35,408 nucleotides of DNA from an uncultured Erysipelotrichaceae bacterium (GTDB lineage: Bacteria > Bacillota_I > Bacilli_A > RFN20 > CAG-826). Position 1 is the stretch's first letter. Each line of letters opens with the position of its first letter. Of the stretch, positions 14,815-23,061 are shown one piece after another. The stretch lies in contig CACWSI010000023.1 in assembly GCA_902763555.1 (NCBI GenBank), positions 1-35,408 of the forward strand, read 5' to 3'. Position numbers and translations under genes: made by a program. The notes beneath the pieces are model-generated. The model had not been told where the DNA came from and made no database searches. It was given only the letters and a program-made list of their open reading frames with translations.

Positions 14815-16485
14815 ATGATTACAAACAAGCAATTAGCAGACCTAATTTTCCCAGATATTACTGAGACAATCGAAGACTTAGAAAAAAGATATCCAGTTAG
14901 AGATCTACCAGAAGGCGCTCAAGTCACTAGATTCGCTCCTTCCCCAACAGGTTTCTTACACACTGGTTCTTTATTCACATCTTTAGTGTGTCGTAAAGTC
15001 GCTAGCCAATCTAAAGGTGTCTTTTATGTTAGACTTGAAGATACAGATACCAAAAGAGAAATCGCCGGCAGTGGTGAACAACTCTTAGAACAATTACATA
15101 CCTTTGGTATTGATCCAGATGAAGGCTATTTAGGTGACCATGAAGAAGGTAACTATGGTCCATATGTGCAATCTAAGCGTGCGCGCATATACTGCATTGT
15201 TATTAAACATTTATTAGAAGAAGGCAAAGCCTATCCATGTTTCTGCACCGCTCAAGACTTAGAAGAACTTCGTAAAGAACAAGAAGCGAAGAAATTAAAT
15301 CCTGGCTATTATGGTGAATTCGCTAAATGTAGAAATCTTTCTAACGAAGAAAAATATGAAAAGATTAAAAATGGTGAACACTTCGTCATCCGTTTCAGAA
15401 GTGAGGGAAATCACGAAAATAAGATTAAAGTCTCCGATTTAGTGAGAGGCGAATTTGAAATCGCGGAAAACGATCAAGACATCGTTATCTATAAGAGTGA
15501 TGGTTTACCAACATATCACTTCGCTCACGCAGTCGATGATCACTTCATGAGAACAACCACTGTTATCCGTGGTGAAGAATGGGTGGCATCTTTACCAATC
15601 CACGTCCAACTCTTTAGAGCGTTAGGCTGGAAAGCCCCTAAATACGCCCACTTACCAGTTATCATGAAAGTGGATGAAGAAACAGGTAATAAACGTAAAC
15701 TTTCTAAAAGAAAAGACCGTGAAGCCGCTTGTTCATACTTCATTGAAGATGGTTATTTACCACAATCTCTCATTATGTATTTAATGACCATCGCTAACTC
15801 TAACTTTGAAGAATGGATTTTAGCGAATAAATTCGAAGGTATGGAAAACTTCCAATTCTCCTTCAAGAAGATGTCCTTAGAAGGTGCCTTATTCGATATG
15901 GGTAAATTAAACTTCTTTGCCCGTGAATTACTTGTTAAATATAACAAAGACCAATTCACAGAACTCGCCTATGAGTACGCAAAGAAATATAATCCAGAAC
16001 TTCAAAAAGCTATCGAATACGATAGAGAGTTGTTCGCTAATATCATGAACATCGATAGAGAAAAAGCCAACCCAAGAAAAGACTATGAAAAGTTTGGTAA
16101 TATCCTAGATATTATTGGCTTCTTCTATCAAGATAGATATAACGAAGTCTTAAAAGAACCATTACCATTTAATGAAAAGTTCTCTAAAGAAGATTTAATC
16201 GAAGCGTTAGAAGCCATTAAAGCTAACTTAAAGACCAACACAGATGAACAAGCTTGGTTCAATGATTTAAAAGAAATCGGTACAAGTTTGAACTACGCTG
16301 CTAACAACAAAGACTACAAAGCTAATCCAGAAGCCTATAAAGGTAATATCGGTGATCTCGCGGAAATTCTTCGTATCACTTTAACAGGTAGAAAGAACGC
16401 TCCTAACTTATGCGTTGTCATGTACCTCTTAGGATTAGAAGAAACACATAGACGTATCGACGCTGTTATTTCTTTACTTAAATAA
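14815..16485 (+). CDS. gltX: Glutamate--tRNA ligase
   Basis: A 556-residue class I synthetase that charges tRNA-Glu, and in many Firmicutes also tRNA-Gln. The HIGH signature appears as FAPSPTGFLHTGSL after an N-terminal extension of about 40 residues, followed by RLEDTDTKRE; the KMSKS loop is KRKLSKRKD. The protein is longer than the usual 470-500 residues because of the N-terminal extension and extra helices in the anticodon-binding part, a form known in Clostridia and Bacilli. The start has a Shine-Dalgarno (AGAGG). The cognate tRNA-Glu(CTC) gene lies 27 nt downstream. Confidence 0.95.
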   Translation: MITNKQLADLIFPDITETIEDLEKRYPVRDLPEGAQVTRFAPSPTGFLHTGSLFTSLVCRKVASQSKGVFYVRLEDTDTKREIAGSGEQLLEQLHTFGIDPDEGYLGDHEEGNYGPYVQSKRARIYCIVIKHLLEEGKAYPCFCTAQDLEELRKEQEAKKLNPGYYGEFAKCRNLSNEEKYEKIKNGEHFVIRFRSEGNHENKIKVSDLVRGEFEIAENDQDIVIYKSDGLPTYHFAHAVDDHFMRTTTVIRGEEWVASLPIHVQLFRALGWKAPKYAHLPVIMKVDEETGNKRKLSKRKDREAACSYFIEDGYLPQSLIMYLMTIANSNFEEWILANKFEGMENFQFSFKKMSLEGALFDMGKLNFFARELLVKYNKDQFTELAYEYAKKYNPELQKAIEYDRELFANIMNIDREKANPRKDYEKFGNILDIIGFFYQDRYNEVLKEPLPFNEKFSKEDLIEALEAIKANLKTNTDEQAWFNDLKEIGTSLNYAANNKDYKANPEAYKGNIGDLAEILRITLTGRKNAPNLCVVMYLLGLEETHRRIDAVISLLK

Positions 16486-16512
16486 AAACACGGGAGTATA
16501 ATTACTCCTGCT

Positions 16513-16589
16513 GGTCCTATGGAGAAGTGGCTTAACTCATCGCCCTCTCAAGGCGACATTCACGGGTTCGAATCCCGTTGGGATCACCA
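16513..16589 (+). tRNA. tRNA-Glu(CTC)
   Basis: Acceptor GGTCCTA / TGGGATC, anticodon arm TCGCC-CTCTCAA-GGCGA with anticodon CTC, T arm ACGGG-TTCGAAT-CCCGT and encoded ACCA. A TATAAT at 16497-16502 may serve as a local -10. It sits directly after gltX, which charges it. Confidence 0.9.
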
Positions 16590-16601
16590 AATTGATTAAT
16601 T

Positions 16602-16627
16602 GGACTGATAATTATCAGTCCTTTTTT
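16602..16627 (+). terminator. Strong intrinsic terminator after tRNA-Glu
   Basis: The perfect self-complementary arms GGACTGATAA / TTATCAGTCC are followed by six T. Confidence 0.85.
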
Positions 16628-16633
16628 CATTTC

Positions 16634-16662
16634 TTTAACTAGAATTAAAAAATCATTAAAAT
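16634..16662 (+). promoter_or_regulatory. Promoter giving a leaderless transcript
   Basis: A weak -35 TTTAAC (16634-16639), 17 nt and TAAAAT (16657-16662); six bases separate the -10 from the ATG at 16669, so the expected start is the A of the codon. No Shine-Dalgarno. Confidence 0.5.
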
Positions 16663-16668
16663 GAAGTC

Positions 16669-17811
16669 ATGAATGAAGAAGTGTTACCAGAAAAGAAGAA
16701 GCATTTAACTCGTTCTGAAAAAAGGGAAATTCGAAAGCAAAAACTTAAAAACAGGTTGATTCGTCCTGACGATATCAAATACCAAGGCCCGATTTCTTAT
16801 CGTGTTTTAAGAATTATCGCCTGGGTTCTTATCGCTATTGGGCAACTCGCATTCCTTAATGGTGTTTCAGATTCTTTAATCCAATGGAATCCATTAGGAG
16901 ATACTTTAGAGGGCTTATTTAGTTTCCTAGCTTCAATTGCCACACCTTTATTTATCGTGGCTTCTTTTGGTTTAGTCCTTAATCGCAAACGTAGTTATTC
17001 CGCTTTTATAACTATCTATGGTGCGGGTTTCTTTGCTATAGGCCTAGGCGTATGTCTTTTCTACCTTAGATATATAAACGGCCTATTTGTTCAACTTGGT
17101 ATTGACCAAACTCAGATGTCTGAACTTACTACAGATTTATTAGCAAAACGTGTCCAAGTTAACGTTTTTGCCGATTTATTTGCCTTCTCTTTATTTAATT
17201 TCTTCCTCAATTATTCACCGAATAAAGTGTTTACTGGTAAGAAGTTAATTATCTTCCGTTTATTCATGATATTCCCACTTGCCTATGTTACTACTTCTTA
17301 TGTCTTAAAAGTTATGGCGAGCTTTGGTAGTCTCACATTGCCTTTCTATTTCTATCCATTCTTTGCCACACGTAATCCAATTATCTTCTTAGTGTTTGCA
17401 TTAGCCTCATTATGGATTAAAAACCGTGAAAGATTATTCTTAAAGTTAGGCGCTAGTAAGGAAGACTATCAAAAGTATTTATTAACTAAACGTAATTCAT
17501 TATCTTTCTCAATCAATCTTTCGTTATTTGTGATATTAGCCGCAGTATTAGAAGCAATAATAATCCTAGTAGTGGGCTTCATCTATATTGCTGAATTCGA
17601 TAATATCGTCCCAATTCTTGATAACTATCAATTAGGACAAGCCATATCTATGATCGTGGCTATTCCTATCTTATTCTTATATTCATATACACGTGAACAT
17701 AAGAACACATTACTTGATATTTTCATTCCTATTGGTGGTATTGCCTTATGTGGTTTTGTCTACATTGAATATATTTTCCAACTCATCCTTAAGCTTTCAT
17801 CTAAACAATAA
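16669..17811 (+). CDS. Polytopic membrane protein of unknown function
   Basis: A 380-residue protein with a 40-residue, strongly basic cytoplasmic N-terminus (KKKHLTRSEKREIRKQKLK) followed by about eight or nine hydrophobic helices spread from residue 45 to the C-terminus. A short soluble loop (KNRERLFLKLGASKEDYQK) lies mid-protein. I recognise no transporter signature or family. The basic tail could bind nucleic acid, ribosomes or acidic lipids, but this is only suggested by charge. The gene stands alone between the tRNA-Glu terminator and its own terminator, and its start lacks a Shine-Dalgarno, consistent with a leaderless message. Confidence 0.75.
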   Translation: MNEEVLPEKKKHLTRSEKREIRKQKLKNRLIRPDDIKYQGPISYRVLRIIAWVLIAIGQLAFLNGVSDSLIQWNPLGDTLEGLFSFLASIATPLFIVASFGLVLNRKRSYSAFITIYGAGFFAIGLGVCLFYLRYINGLFVQLGIDQTQMSELTTDLLAKRVQVNVFADLFAFSLFNFFLNYSPNKVFTGKKLIIFRLFMIFPLAYVTTSYVLKVMASFGSLTLPFYFYPFFATRNPIIFLVFALASLWIKNRERLFLKLGASKEDYQKYLLTKRNSLSFSINLSLFVILAAVLEAIIILVVGFIYIAEFDNIVPILDNYQLGQAISMIVAIPILFLYSYTREHKNTLLDIFIPIGGIALCGFVYIEYIFQLILKLSSKQ

Positions 17812-17835
17812 GGAAATTAATACACACGCACATCC

Positions 17836-18025
17836 GTGGGGGTTGATATATAAAAAGTGGGGGTTGATATAATCAATTATCCCCATTTTTTAAAAGAAAA
17901 ATAATCAACCCCATAATAGTGATATCAACCCCTAACGCTATTCTTTTAAAGAATTTTTATCGCTTTATCTAGATTTTTTTGACATAAAAATAAATATCAA
18001 CCCTGAAATTTTTAGGGGGATGATG
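17836..18025 (+). repeat. Array of GGGGTTGAT motifs in both orientations
   Basis: Two direct copies of GTGGGGGTTGATATA lie at 17836-17850 and 17857-17871 (21-bp period). Two inverted copies of ATCAACCCC lie at 17904-17912 and 17924-17932 (20-bp period). A further inverted copy ATCAACCC at 17996-18003 pairs with a degenerate AGGGGGATGAT at 18014-18024. The array fills the 254-bp gap before the membrane-anchored LuxR-type gene, and the last pair overlaps the expected -35 region upstream of the TATAAT at 18035-18040. It may be a set of operator sites. Confidence 0.75.
17857..17891 (+). terminator. Probable terminator of the 16669 gene built from the repeat
   Basis: GTGGGG pairs with CCCCAT, and inside it TTGAT pairs with ATCAA, followed by six T. 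One of the GGGGTTGAT copies is part of this stem. Confidence 0.55.
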
Positions 18026-18034
18026 TTATTTATT

Positions 18035-18040
18035 ATTTAT
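18035..18040 (+). promoter_or_regulatory. -10 box of the membrane LuxR-type regulator
   Basis: A perfect TATAAT with the expected start near 18047, giving a leader of about 19 nt without a Shine-Dalgarno. The region where a -35 would lie (18012-18017) is inside the last GGGGTTGAT-type inverted pair. Confidence 0.45.
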
Positions 18041-18065
18041 AATGTAAAATAAGAACATCAAATTT

Positions 18066-20180
18066 ATGATATTTAAACTATTATCACTTTTAATTATTGC
18101 ACCGACTTTGGCCAATGTTTCTCCTATTGATAACAAGGCTAGTTCTTTAATATCCTCAAGAGAAGATCTTAAAGTAGCAATAAGCGCCGCTAAAGACGGG
18201 GATGTGATTTTAGTAGATGATATTGATTTCACCAGTGGTGTTACTGGTCTATATAACGTTTATGAAAGAATCGAAATCAAAAAGAGCATTACTATCAAAG
18301 GTAAGGATTCAGGCTCTACCTTTAAACGTGGTAGCTTTGATATCTTTGGTGGTAAGACTTACGCTGACTTATTAAACGTAAAATTTGAAAACATCAATTT
18401 CTCACTTTACGAGAATAATAAAAATTTGACCAGTGAAGAATGGAAAGATGAAACTAAGTTACAATATGCTTCCTTCTTCTCCGGGAATGTCAATGCCTCA
18501 TATCGTGGTTGTTCTTTTAAAGGCTACATGAATTATGAAGGTGGCGCTTTATATGGTATGTATGGCAATTATCAAGAAAACCCAGATTATTTAACTCTAT
18601 ATGGCGATCAAACTTCATCTAAACTAAATATCAATCTTGATAAGTGCACATTCACTGATAACGCTGCTTATCACGCTGGTGGAGCGTTGTTCTTTGATGG
18701 CTATCAAGATAATATCTCGATTAATATCAACGAATCAGTTTTTGATAATAACATTTCTGGTACCTTTGATAAAAAGGGCTGGGGAGGTGGCGCGATTTAC
18801 GCTAACGATATTGCCTTAAAAGCGGTGGACGCTAAATTCACTAATAACTTAGCTAACTTTGTTTATCAAGGTGATACTAGTACGCAAGATTCTAGCCAAG
18901 GTGGTGCTATCTGTTTATTCAATTCAGAGTTTGATTTCGATAGTGTTTTAATCGCTAATAACCGCGCTTCCTATGGTGGTGGTCTCTATTTTGGTAACAC
19001 TAATGGTCGTATTATTTCTTCCACGATTGAAAGTAATACCGCTCAAAGAAGCAGCAATGAAGAGATCTTCTATGGCAAGATGGCCAATAGTGAATTAGGT
19101 GGCGCTATTTATTTCACGGGTAGTGGTCATTCTTTAAAAGTTTTAAATTCCAAAATCATCAATAACTTATCTCATAATGTCTATTCAGGTATTGCCCATC
19201 CAATGATTTATGGACAAAACGATATTAATAACATTGAGTTATTCTATTCGTTATACGCTAATAAGCCATTCCTCGCAGAAGAATTTGAATTTGATTTTGA
19301 TAAGCCTGATGACGTTTTAGCGTATGAATCATTCAATATCAAAGGCTCTGTCATCTTTGATGAAATCTATAAAGAAACATTTGTTAGAGATGAGACGCCT
19401 TCTACTGAAAACGGTTATAACCGCTTAACAAGCATTTCAAAAGCCTTAGAAACAGGCTTACTAAGCCTTGATAAAGATAATAACTATCAATTCAATTCCT
19501 CTTCCCTAAAGGACTTTGTGGTGCCTGAACAAATACTTAACGAAATATTTGGTGAAAACGCTAAATATATGAGTGGTTTATCTTTAGGCTCAACCCGTAA
19601 TCCATCATGTAAGCTCAACATCTATAATGGCAAAGATCTCATTGAATCAAGAACTGTTCATTTCCTTGAAGAAATAGCCTTAAGACAATTAGAAAGTACA
19701 AAGCTAAAGAAATTCATCGGCTATAAGGATGAAAACGGTCAATTACTCAATAACAAATTCATCTTTGATGGAAAAGATAATATCGCTTCAATCAATATCT
19801 ACGCTAAATATGAGAATACACCTTTGTTCTATTTCTTAGTAATTGGAGTGCCAATCATCAGTGTTATTCTTATCGCTGGAGTAGTGCTTATCACTCTTCT
19901 TATCATCAAAAAGAAGAAAACTGCTAAACAACCTAAACCATCATTTAGTTTCAGTGATGAAGAAATTAATAAGTTCTTAGCCTGTTATGACAAAGTTCTT
20001 ACCAACAAAGAAAAAGATATTGCTATGGCTATCTTAAAAGGTAAAACCAGAGATGAAATCGCTAGTAAATATTTCATCAGTAAGGCCACAGTTAAGACGC
20101 ATATCAATCACATATACACTAAATTGAATGTTTTTAGCCGTAATGAGTTCATTGATTTGGTGAAAGATAAAATCAAATAA
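18066..20180 (+). CDS. Membrane-anchored regulator: beta-helix-like ectodomain, one TM helix, cytoplasmic LuxR-type HTH
   Basis: A 704-residue protein. A signal peptide (residues 1-17) leads to a long extracellular region. Residues about 30-390 contain repeated short strands with GGALY, GGALFF, GGAIYA, GGAICL and GGLYFG turns followed by NN or TDN, the pattern of right-handed beta-helix and Pmp-like proteins. Residues 390-585 form a further domain. One membrane helix lies at 587-612 (IISVILIAGVVLITLLIIKKKK), and the cytoplasmic tail (about 640-704) is a LuxR/GerE-type HTH: LTNKEKDIAMAILKGKT, then ISKATVKTHINHIYTKL. I infer that it senses something outside and binds DNA directly as a one-component regulator, possibly at the flanking GGGGTTGAT motifs. 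Alternatively the HTH is released by proteolysis. Confidence 0.85.
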   Translation: MIFKLLSLLIIAPTLANVSPIDNKASSLISSREDLKVAISAAKDGDVILVDDIDFTSGVTGLYNVYERIEIKKSITIKGKDSGSTFKRGSFDIFGGKTYADLLNVKFENINFSLYENNKNLTSEEWKDETKLQYASFFSGNVNASYRGCSFKGYMNYEGGALYGMYGNYQENPDYLTLYGDQTSSKLNINLDKCTFTDNAAYHAGGALFFDGYQDNISININESVFDNNISGTFDKKGWGGGAIYANDIALKAVDAKFTNNLANFVYQGDTSTQDSSQGGAICLFNSEFDFDSVLIANNRASYGGGLYFGNTNGRIISSTIESNTAQRSSNEEIFYGKMANSELGGAIYFTGSGHSLKVLNSKIINNLSHNVYSGIAHPMIYGQNDINNIELFYSLYANKPFLAEEFEFDFDKPDDVLAYESFNIKGSVIFDEIYKETFVRDETPSTENGYNRLTSISKALETGLLSLDKDNNYQFNSSSLKDFVVPEQILNEIFGENAKYMSGLSLGSTRNPSCKLNIYNGKDLIESRTVHFLEEIALRQLESTKLKKFIGYKDENGQLLNNKFIFDGKDNIASINIYAKYENTPLFYFLVIGVPIISVILIAGVVLITLLIIKKKKTAKQPKPSFSFSDEEINKFLACYDKVLTNKEKDIAMAILKGKTRDEIASKYFISKATVKTHINHIYTKLNVFSRNEFIDLVKDKIK

Positions 20181-20186
20181 AGATTA

Positions 20187-20224
20187 AAAATCAACCCCAA
20201 AAATAATCATGGGTTGATTTTTTT
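20187..20224 (+). terminator. Terminator of the LuxR-type gene, containing the GGGTTGAT motif
   Basis: AAAATCAACCC pairs with GGGTTGATTTT, with the T run continuing. The stem is an inverted pair of the same motif seen upstream of the gene. Confidence 0.8.
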
Positions 20225-20276
20225 AATGCATTTTTTGGTTATATTTTGGGCAGATTTAATGAAAAGGAGTTCGTAT

Positions 20277-21002
20277 ATGAAAAAGAAACTTTTTGTTTTG
20301 TTACCACTTTTAATGGTATCTCTGAGTGCGTGCAATCTTAGTGATTTGATGAACCAATTAAGTGGTGATAATGAAAGCGCTGATAATGATAATGACAATT
20401 CAAGCGGTAATGCCAATAATCAAAACAGCGTCGATGATTCTATTTTTGATAAACCAGAATCACTCAAAAAACTCATGGCCTTTGGTAAAAACACTGGCTT
20501 TGAAATTACAACAGTAGCTTCTGAAAACGAAGGCGGTGGTGGCACGATTGTCATTGGTATGAAAGGCAATGTCTGGTGGGAAATTGACGAAGAAGGCAGT
20601 GGCACAGGTTACCGTTTAGAAAATGGTGTTTGTTCAATTCTCACTTATGATAATGACACTAAAACATGGTCAGTATTAATCGCTAATGCAGGTGAAACAC
20701 AATATGCCACTATGTTTGAAAGCGTTACTAATTATCTTTATGTCGCGAATAACTACTTTGCTAATGAAGGCTTTGCGAGCGATGGCACAGGTAAATACGC
20801 TGGTAGAGATGTTTTGAAATATAAATATCACCGCGCAGTTGCCACTGTTTCTATTGATCACGAATACTATATCGACAAAGATTTAGGCATCAGCCTTTAT
20901 CAATATGCCGGCACCACAAATGAAGATGGTACTTCTTGGGCCAAAATTGAAACAACTTCATTTAAAACTGGTAATGATGTTACCGCTATTTCAGTTGCTT
21001 AA
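20277..21002 (+). CDS. Lipoprotein of unknown function
   Basis: A 241-residue lipoprotein. The signal peptide ends in lipobox LSAC with Cys19. An Asp/Asn/Ser-rich linker (residues 29-52) tethers a globular domain that contains a glycine run (ENEGGGGTIVIGMKG) and many Tyr and Trp residues. I recognise no family; such lipoproteins often act as surface binding or signalling partners. The ATG at 20277 has a clear Shine-Dalgarno (AAAAGGAG), so the open frame from 20214 is not used. It lies 52 nt after the terminator of the membrane regulator and 26 nt before the InlB-repeat surface protein, probably in one transcript with it. Confidence 0.82.
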   Translation: MKKKLFVLLPLLMVSLSACNLSDLMNQLSGDNESADNDNDNSSGNANNQNSVDDSIFDKPESLKKLMAFGKNTGFEITTVASENEGGGGTIVIGMKGNVWWEIDEEGSGTGYRLENGVCSILTYDNDTKTWSVLIANAGETQYATMFESVTNYLYVANNYFANEGFASDGTGKYAGRDVLKYKYHRAVATVSIDHEYYIDKDLGISLYQYAGTTNEDGTSWAKIETTSFKTGNDVTAISVA

Positions 21003-21028
21003 TGGTTAAATAACGAGAGGTCATTAAT

Positions 21029-22816
21029 ATGAAAAATATTTTTAGATTAGGCATATTTGCCTTGGCCTTATCGCTTTGTATTGGAAGTAGTGCTTTAGCA
21101 TTTAAAGAAGCTAAAGGACCAACAAGAGTGGAAGCTGCTAATGAACCTTGGCAGGCAATGTTTATAAATAATACATATTACGCCACTTCCAAAGACGCTC
21201 TTAACCAAAAACCAGTCACACCTCATATTGGTATAAAACTTCTTCGAGACGTAACTGAAACTGACTGTAATATTTGGCTTACTACAGCTCAAGTAACGAT
21301 TGATTTAAATGGTCATACACTTACTGTTGGTAGCCAAAATTCTCCAGTGGATTGGTTTATCGCCTATGGTTTAGGTAGTGTTACTGAAAATCTCAATCTA
21401 ACTATCCAAAGTTCAGTTGCAGGAGGCAAAATAAATGTCTATTGTACGAATGCTGCCTTATTTATCAATCCAACACAAGCGAATGGTAGTTATTCTTGCA
21501 CAACCAGTATTCAATCGGGTGTCCAGATTAAAAACTTTTCTTCGGGAAGAACCATTTATATGCACGAAAGAACTAATTTAACAGTGCAAGATGGAGCTTC
21601 AGTAATTGCTACAAATGCTAACCAGCCAGCAATTACTGCAAATGGTGGCGTGATTAACAATTATGGAACAATACAAGGCGCCAATAATGGTGTTCTTCTA
21701 GAGCCAGTGTCATCTTCGTCACCGCAAATAAATTTAAATGGAGCAAATGCAAGAGTCACCCCACGCATCTATAGTAAACGTATTGGTGGTATTACCTTAA
21801 GTAACTATAGCTATAGCGAAAATAATGCATCGGTATATCCAGTTGATGTCGCTTTTGATGAAAGTAGTGTTGCTTTGCCTGATAACTTTAATGTCTTTAG
21901 TTCTATCCATTGGAAATACAAAGATAACTTTAGTAACTATATTACTATTTCCGCAGCAGGTAGTAATCATCACACATTAACCTGGGCTCAACAAACATAT
22001 AATCAAACAGGCTATTTACGTTGGGTTAGAAACACTTACACAATTAGATACGATATCAATGGTGGAAAGTCTGGCAATACAAGTAGCCAGTCCGCTGATG
22101 CGGAACAGGTTGTTACCTTAAGGAATAATGGCTTTGTACCACAAGATTACTATGTGTTTAAGGAATGGAATACTAGGGCTGATGGTACAGGGGTTCATTT
22201 ACAACCGGGCACAAACTATACGGTTTTAGGAAACATCACCTTATATGCCATTTGGGAATCAAAAGTAATTGAAACTATTGAGGCAATTGAAACACGTTCC
22301 TCATTAGCGTATCACTATTCCAAAGATGGTGAAGGTCACTTCACATTCACTAATCTATATGTCAGATTTGGTGGCATCATCACTGAAAGTTTATGGAATG
22401 CATTAGAAGAAGAATCACATATCATCGGCTTTGGTGAACTATATTCCACAGCGGATTATTTAGGCGCTAATGAGTTAAAGAGTTACTACGCAACCGCGGA
22501 ATCTAATCCTAACATTGAGATTCATTCTTACGAAGTGACATCTAATCCAGAATCATATCCAGCCTTATTTAATGATGCCGAATATAAGGGAGTTACTGAT
22601 GATTATTATGTTTGGAACATTAGAAGAAGTGTTTTAGAAGAAAATTATACTGAGGTATATGCTTCAGTAGCGTTCATCATTACACAAGATGATGGTGTAG
22701 TATTCTTTGAAGAAACAAGAAAATCAGTTAAGAGCCTTGCTCAAGACTTACTTGATGGTCCTAACTATAATGAAGAATCTTTAAATGGATCGCTCAGTTA
22801 TTTAGCAAATTTATAG
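21029..22816 (+). CDS. Secreted surface protein with beta-helix-like N-terminus and an InlB B-repeat
   Basis: A 595-residue secreted protein. A signal peptide (1-25, ending SSALAFKEA) is followed by a beta-helix-like region (about 40-300) with IDLNGHTLTVG, typical of gut Firmicute adhesin-like proteins. An InlB B-repeat (Listeria-Bacteroides repeat) spans about 336-411, from YTIRYDINGGKSG to FKEWNTRADGTG and ITLYAIWE. The C-terminal third is a separate domain without a sortase LPxTG signal or membrane anchor, so attachment is unknown. The Shine-Dalgarno (GAGAGG) is good. It is followed after 12 nt by a 41-residue peptide gene. The role is probably adhesion or surface binding. Confidence 0.85.
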   Translation: MKNIFRLGIFALALSLCIGSSALAFKEAKGPTRVEAANEPWQAMFINNTYYATSKDALNQKPVTPHIGIKLLRDVTETDCNIWLTTAQVTIDLNGHTLTVGSQNSPVDWFIAYGLGSVTENLNLTIQSSVAGGKINVYCTNAALFINPTQANGSYSCTTSIQSGVQIKNFSSGRTIYMHERTNLTVQDGASVIATNANQPAITANGGVINNYGTIQGANNGVLLEPVSSSSPQINLNGANARVTPRIYSKRIGGITLSNYSYSENNASVYPVDVAFDESSVALPDNFNVFSSIHWKYKDNFSNYITISAAGSNHHTLTWAQQTYNQTGYLRWVRNTYTIRYDINGGKSGNTSSQSADAEQVVTLRNNGFVPQDYYVFKEWNTRADGTGVHLQPGTNYTVLGNITLYAIWESKVIETIEAIETRSSLAYHYSKDGEGHFTFTNLYVRFGGIITESLWNALEEESHIIGFGELYSTADYLGANELKSYYATAESNPNIEIHSYEVTSNPESYPALFNDAEYKGVTDDYYVWNIRRSVLEENYTEVYASVAFIITQDDGVVFFEETRKSVKSLAQDLLDGPNYNEESLNGSLSYLANL

Positions 22817-22828
22817 GAGTGTTTATTT

Positions 22829-22954
22829 ATGAAAAAGATATTTGAAAAACCAGAATTAGAAATTATCTATTTTGAAGGCGATTTAGCCACTGACGATATC
22901 ATCACAGCATCAGGTGAATTGCTAGATCCATTCCCTGGTGGCGACCAAAATTAG
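22829..22954 (+). CDS. 41-residue peptide of the ITASG-type small-protein class
   Basis: A short gene with a strong Shine-Dalgarno (TAGGAG) beginning 12 nt after the surface-protein stop and ending just before a terminator, so it belongs to that operon. The product starts MKKIFEKPELEIIYFEGD, then DDIITASGELLDPFPGGDQN. Small proteins with the plan basic start, KPELEI, Phe-Glu, DIITASG and a polar tail recur widely in gut Firmicutes as I recall, always short and without known function. It has no membrane helix or signal peptide, and its acidic C-terminus suggests a cytosolic or exported leaderless peptide. The coding call is strong; the function is unknown. Confidence 0.75.
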   Translation: MKKIFEKPELEIIYFEGDLATDDIITASGELLDPFPGGDQN

Positions 22955-22978
22955 CGAATCTTTACACCATATTCAACT

Positions 22979-23002
22979 CACGGCCTCAAAAGCCGTGTTT
23001 TT
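22979..23002 (+). terminator. Intrinsic terminator of the surface-protein operon
   Basis: Stem CACGGC / GCCGTG with loop CTCAAAA and a T run. Confidence 0.8.
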
Positions 23003-23061
23003 CTTTATAGAAAAGTGTATAATGTTATATACAATCATTTATGTTTGAAAGGGAGACATAT

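Noticed and set aside
17836-18025. CRISPR array
   Set aside because: The repeats are short, present in both orientations and lack regular spacers, and no cas gene is near.
22829-22954. Bacteriocin precursor
   Set aside because: The Gly-Gly pair is five residues from the end, so no mature peptide would remain, and there are no Cys or modification and export genes nearby.
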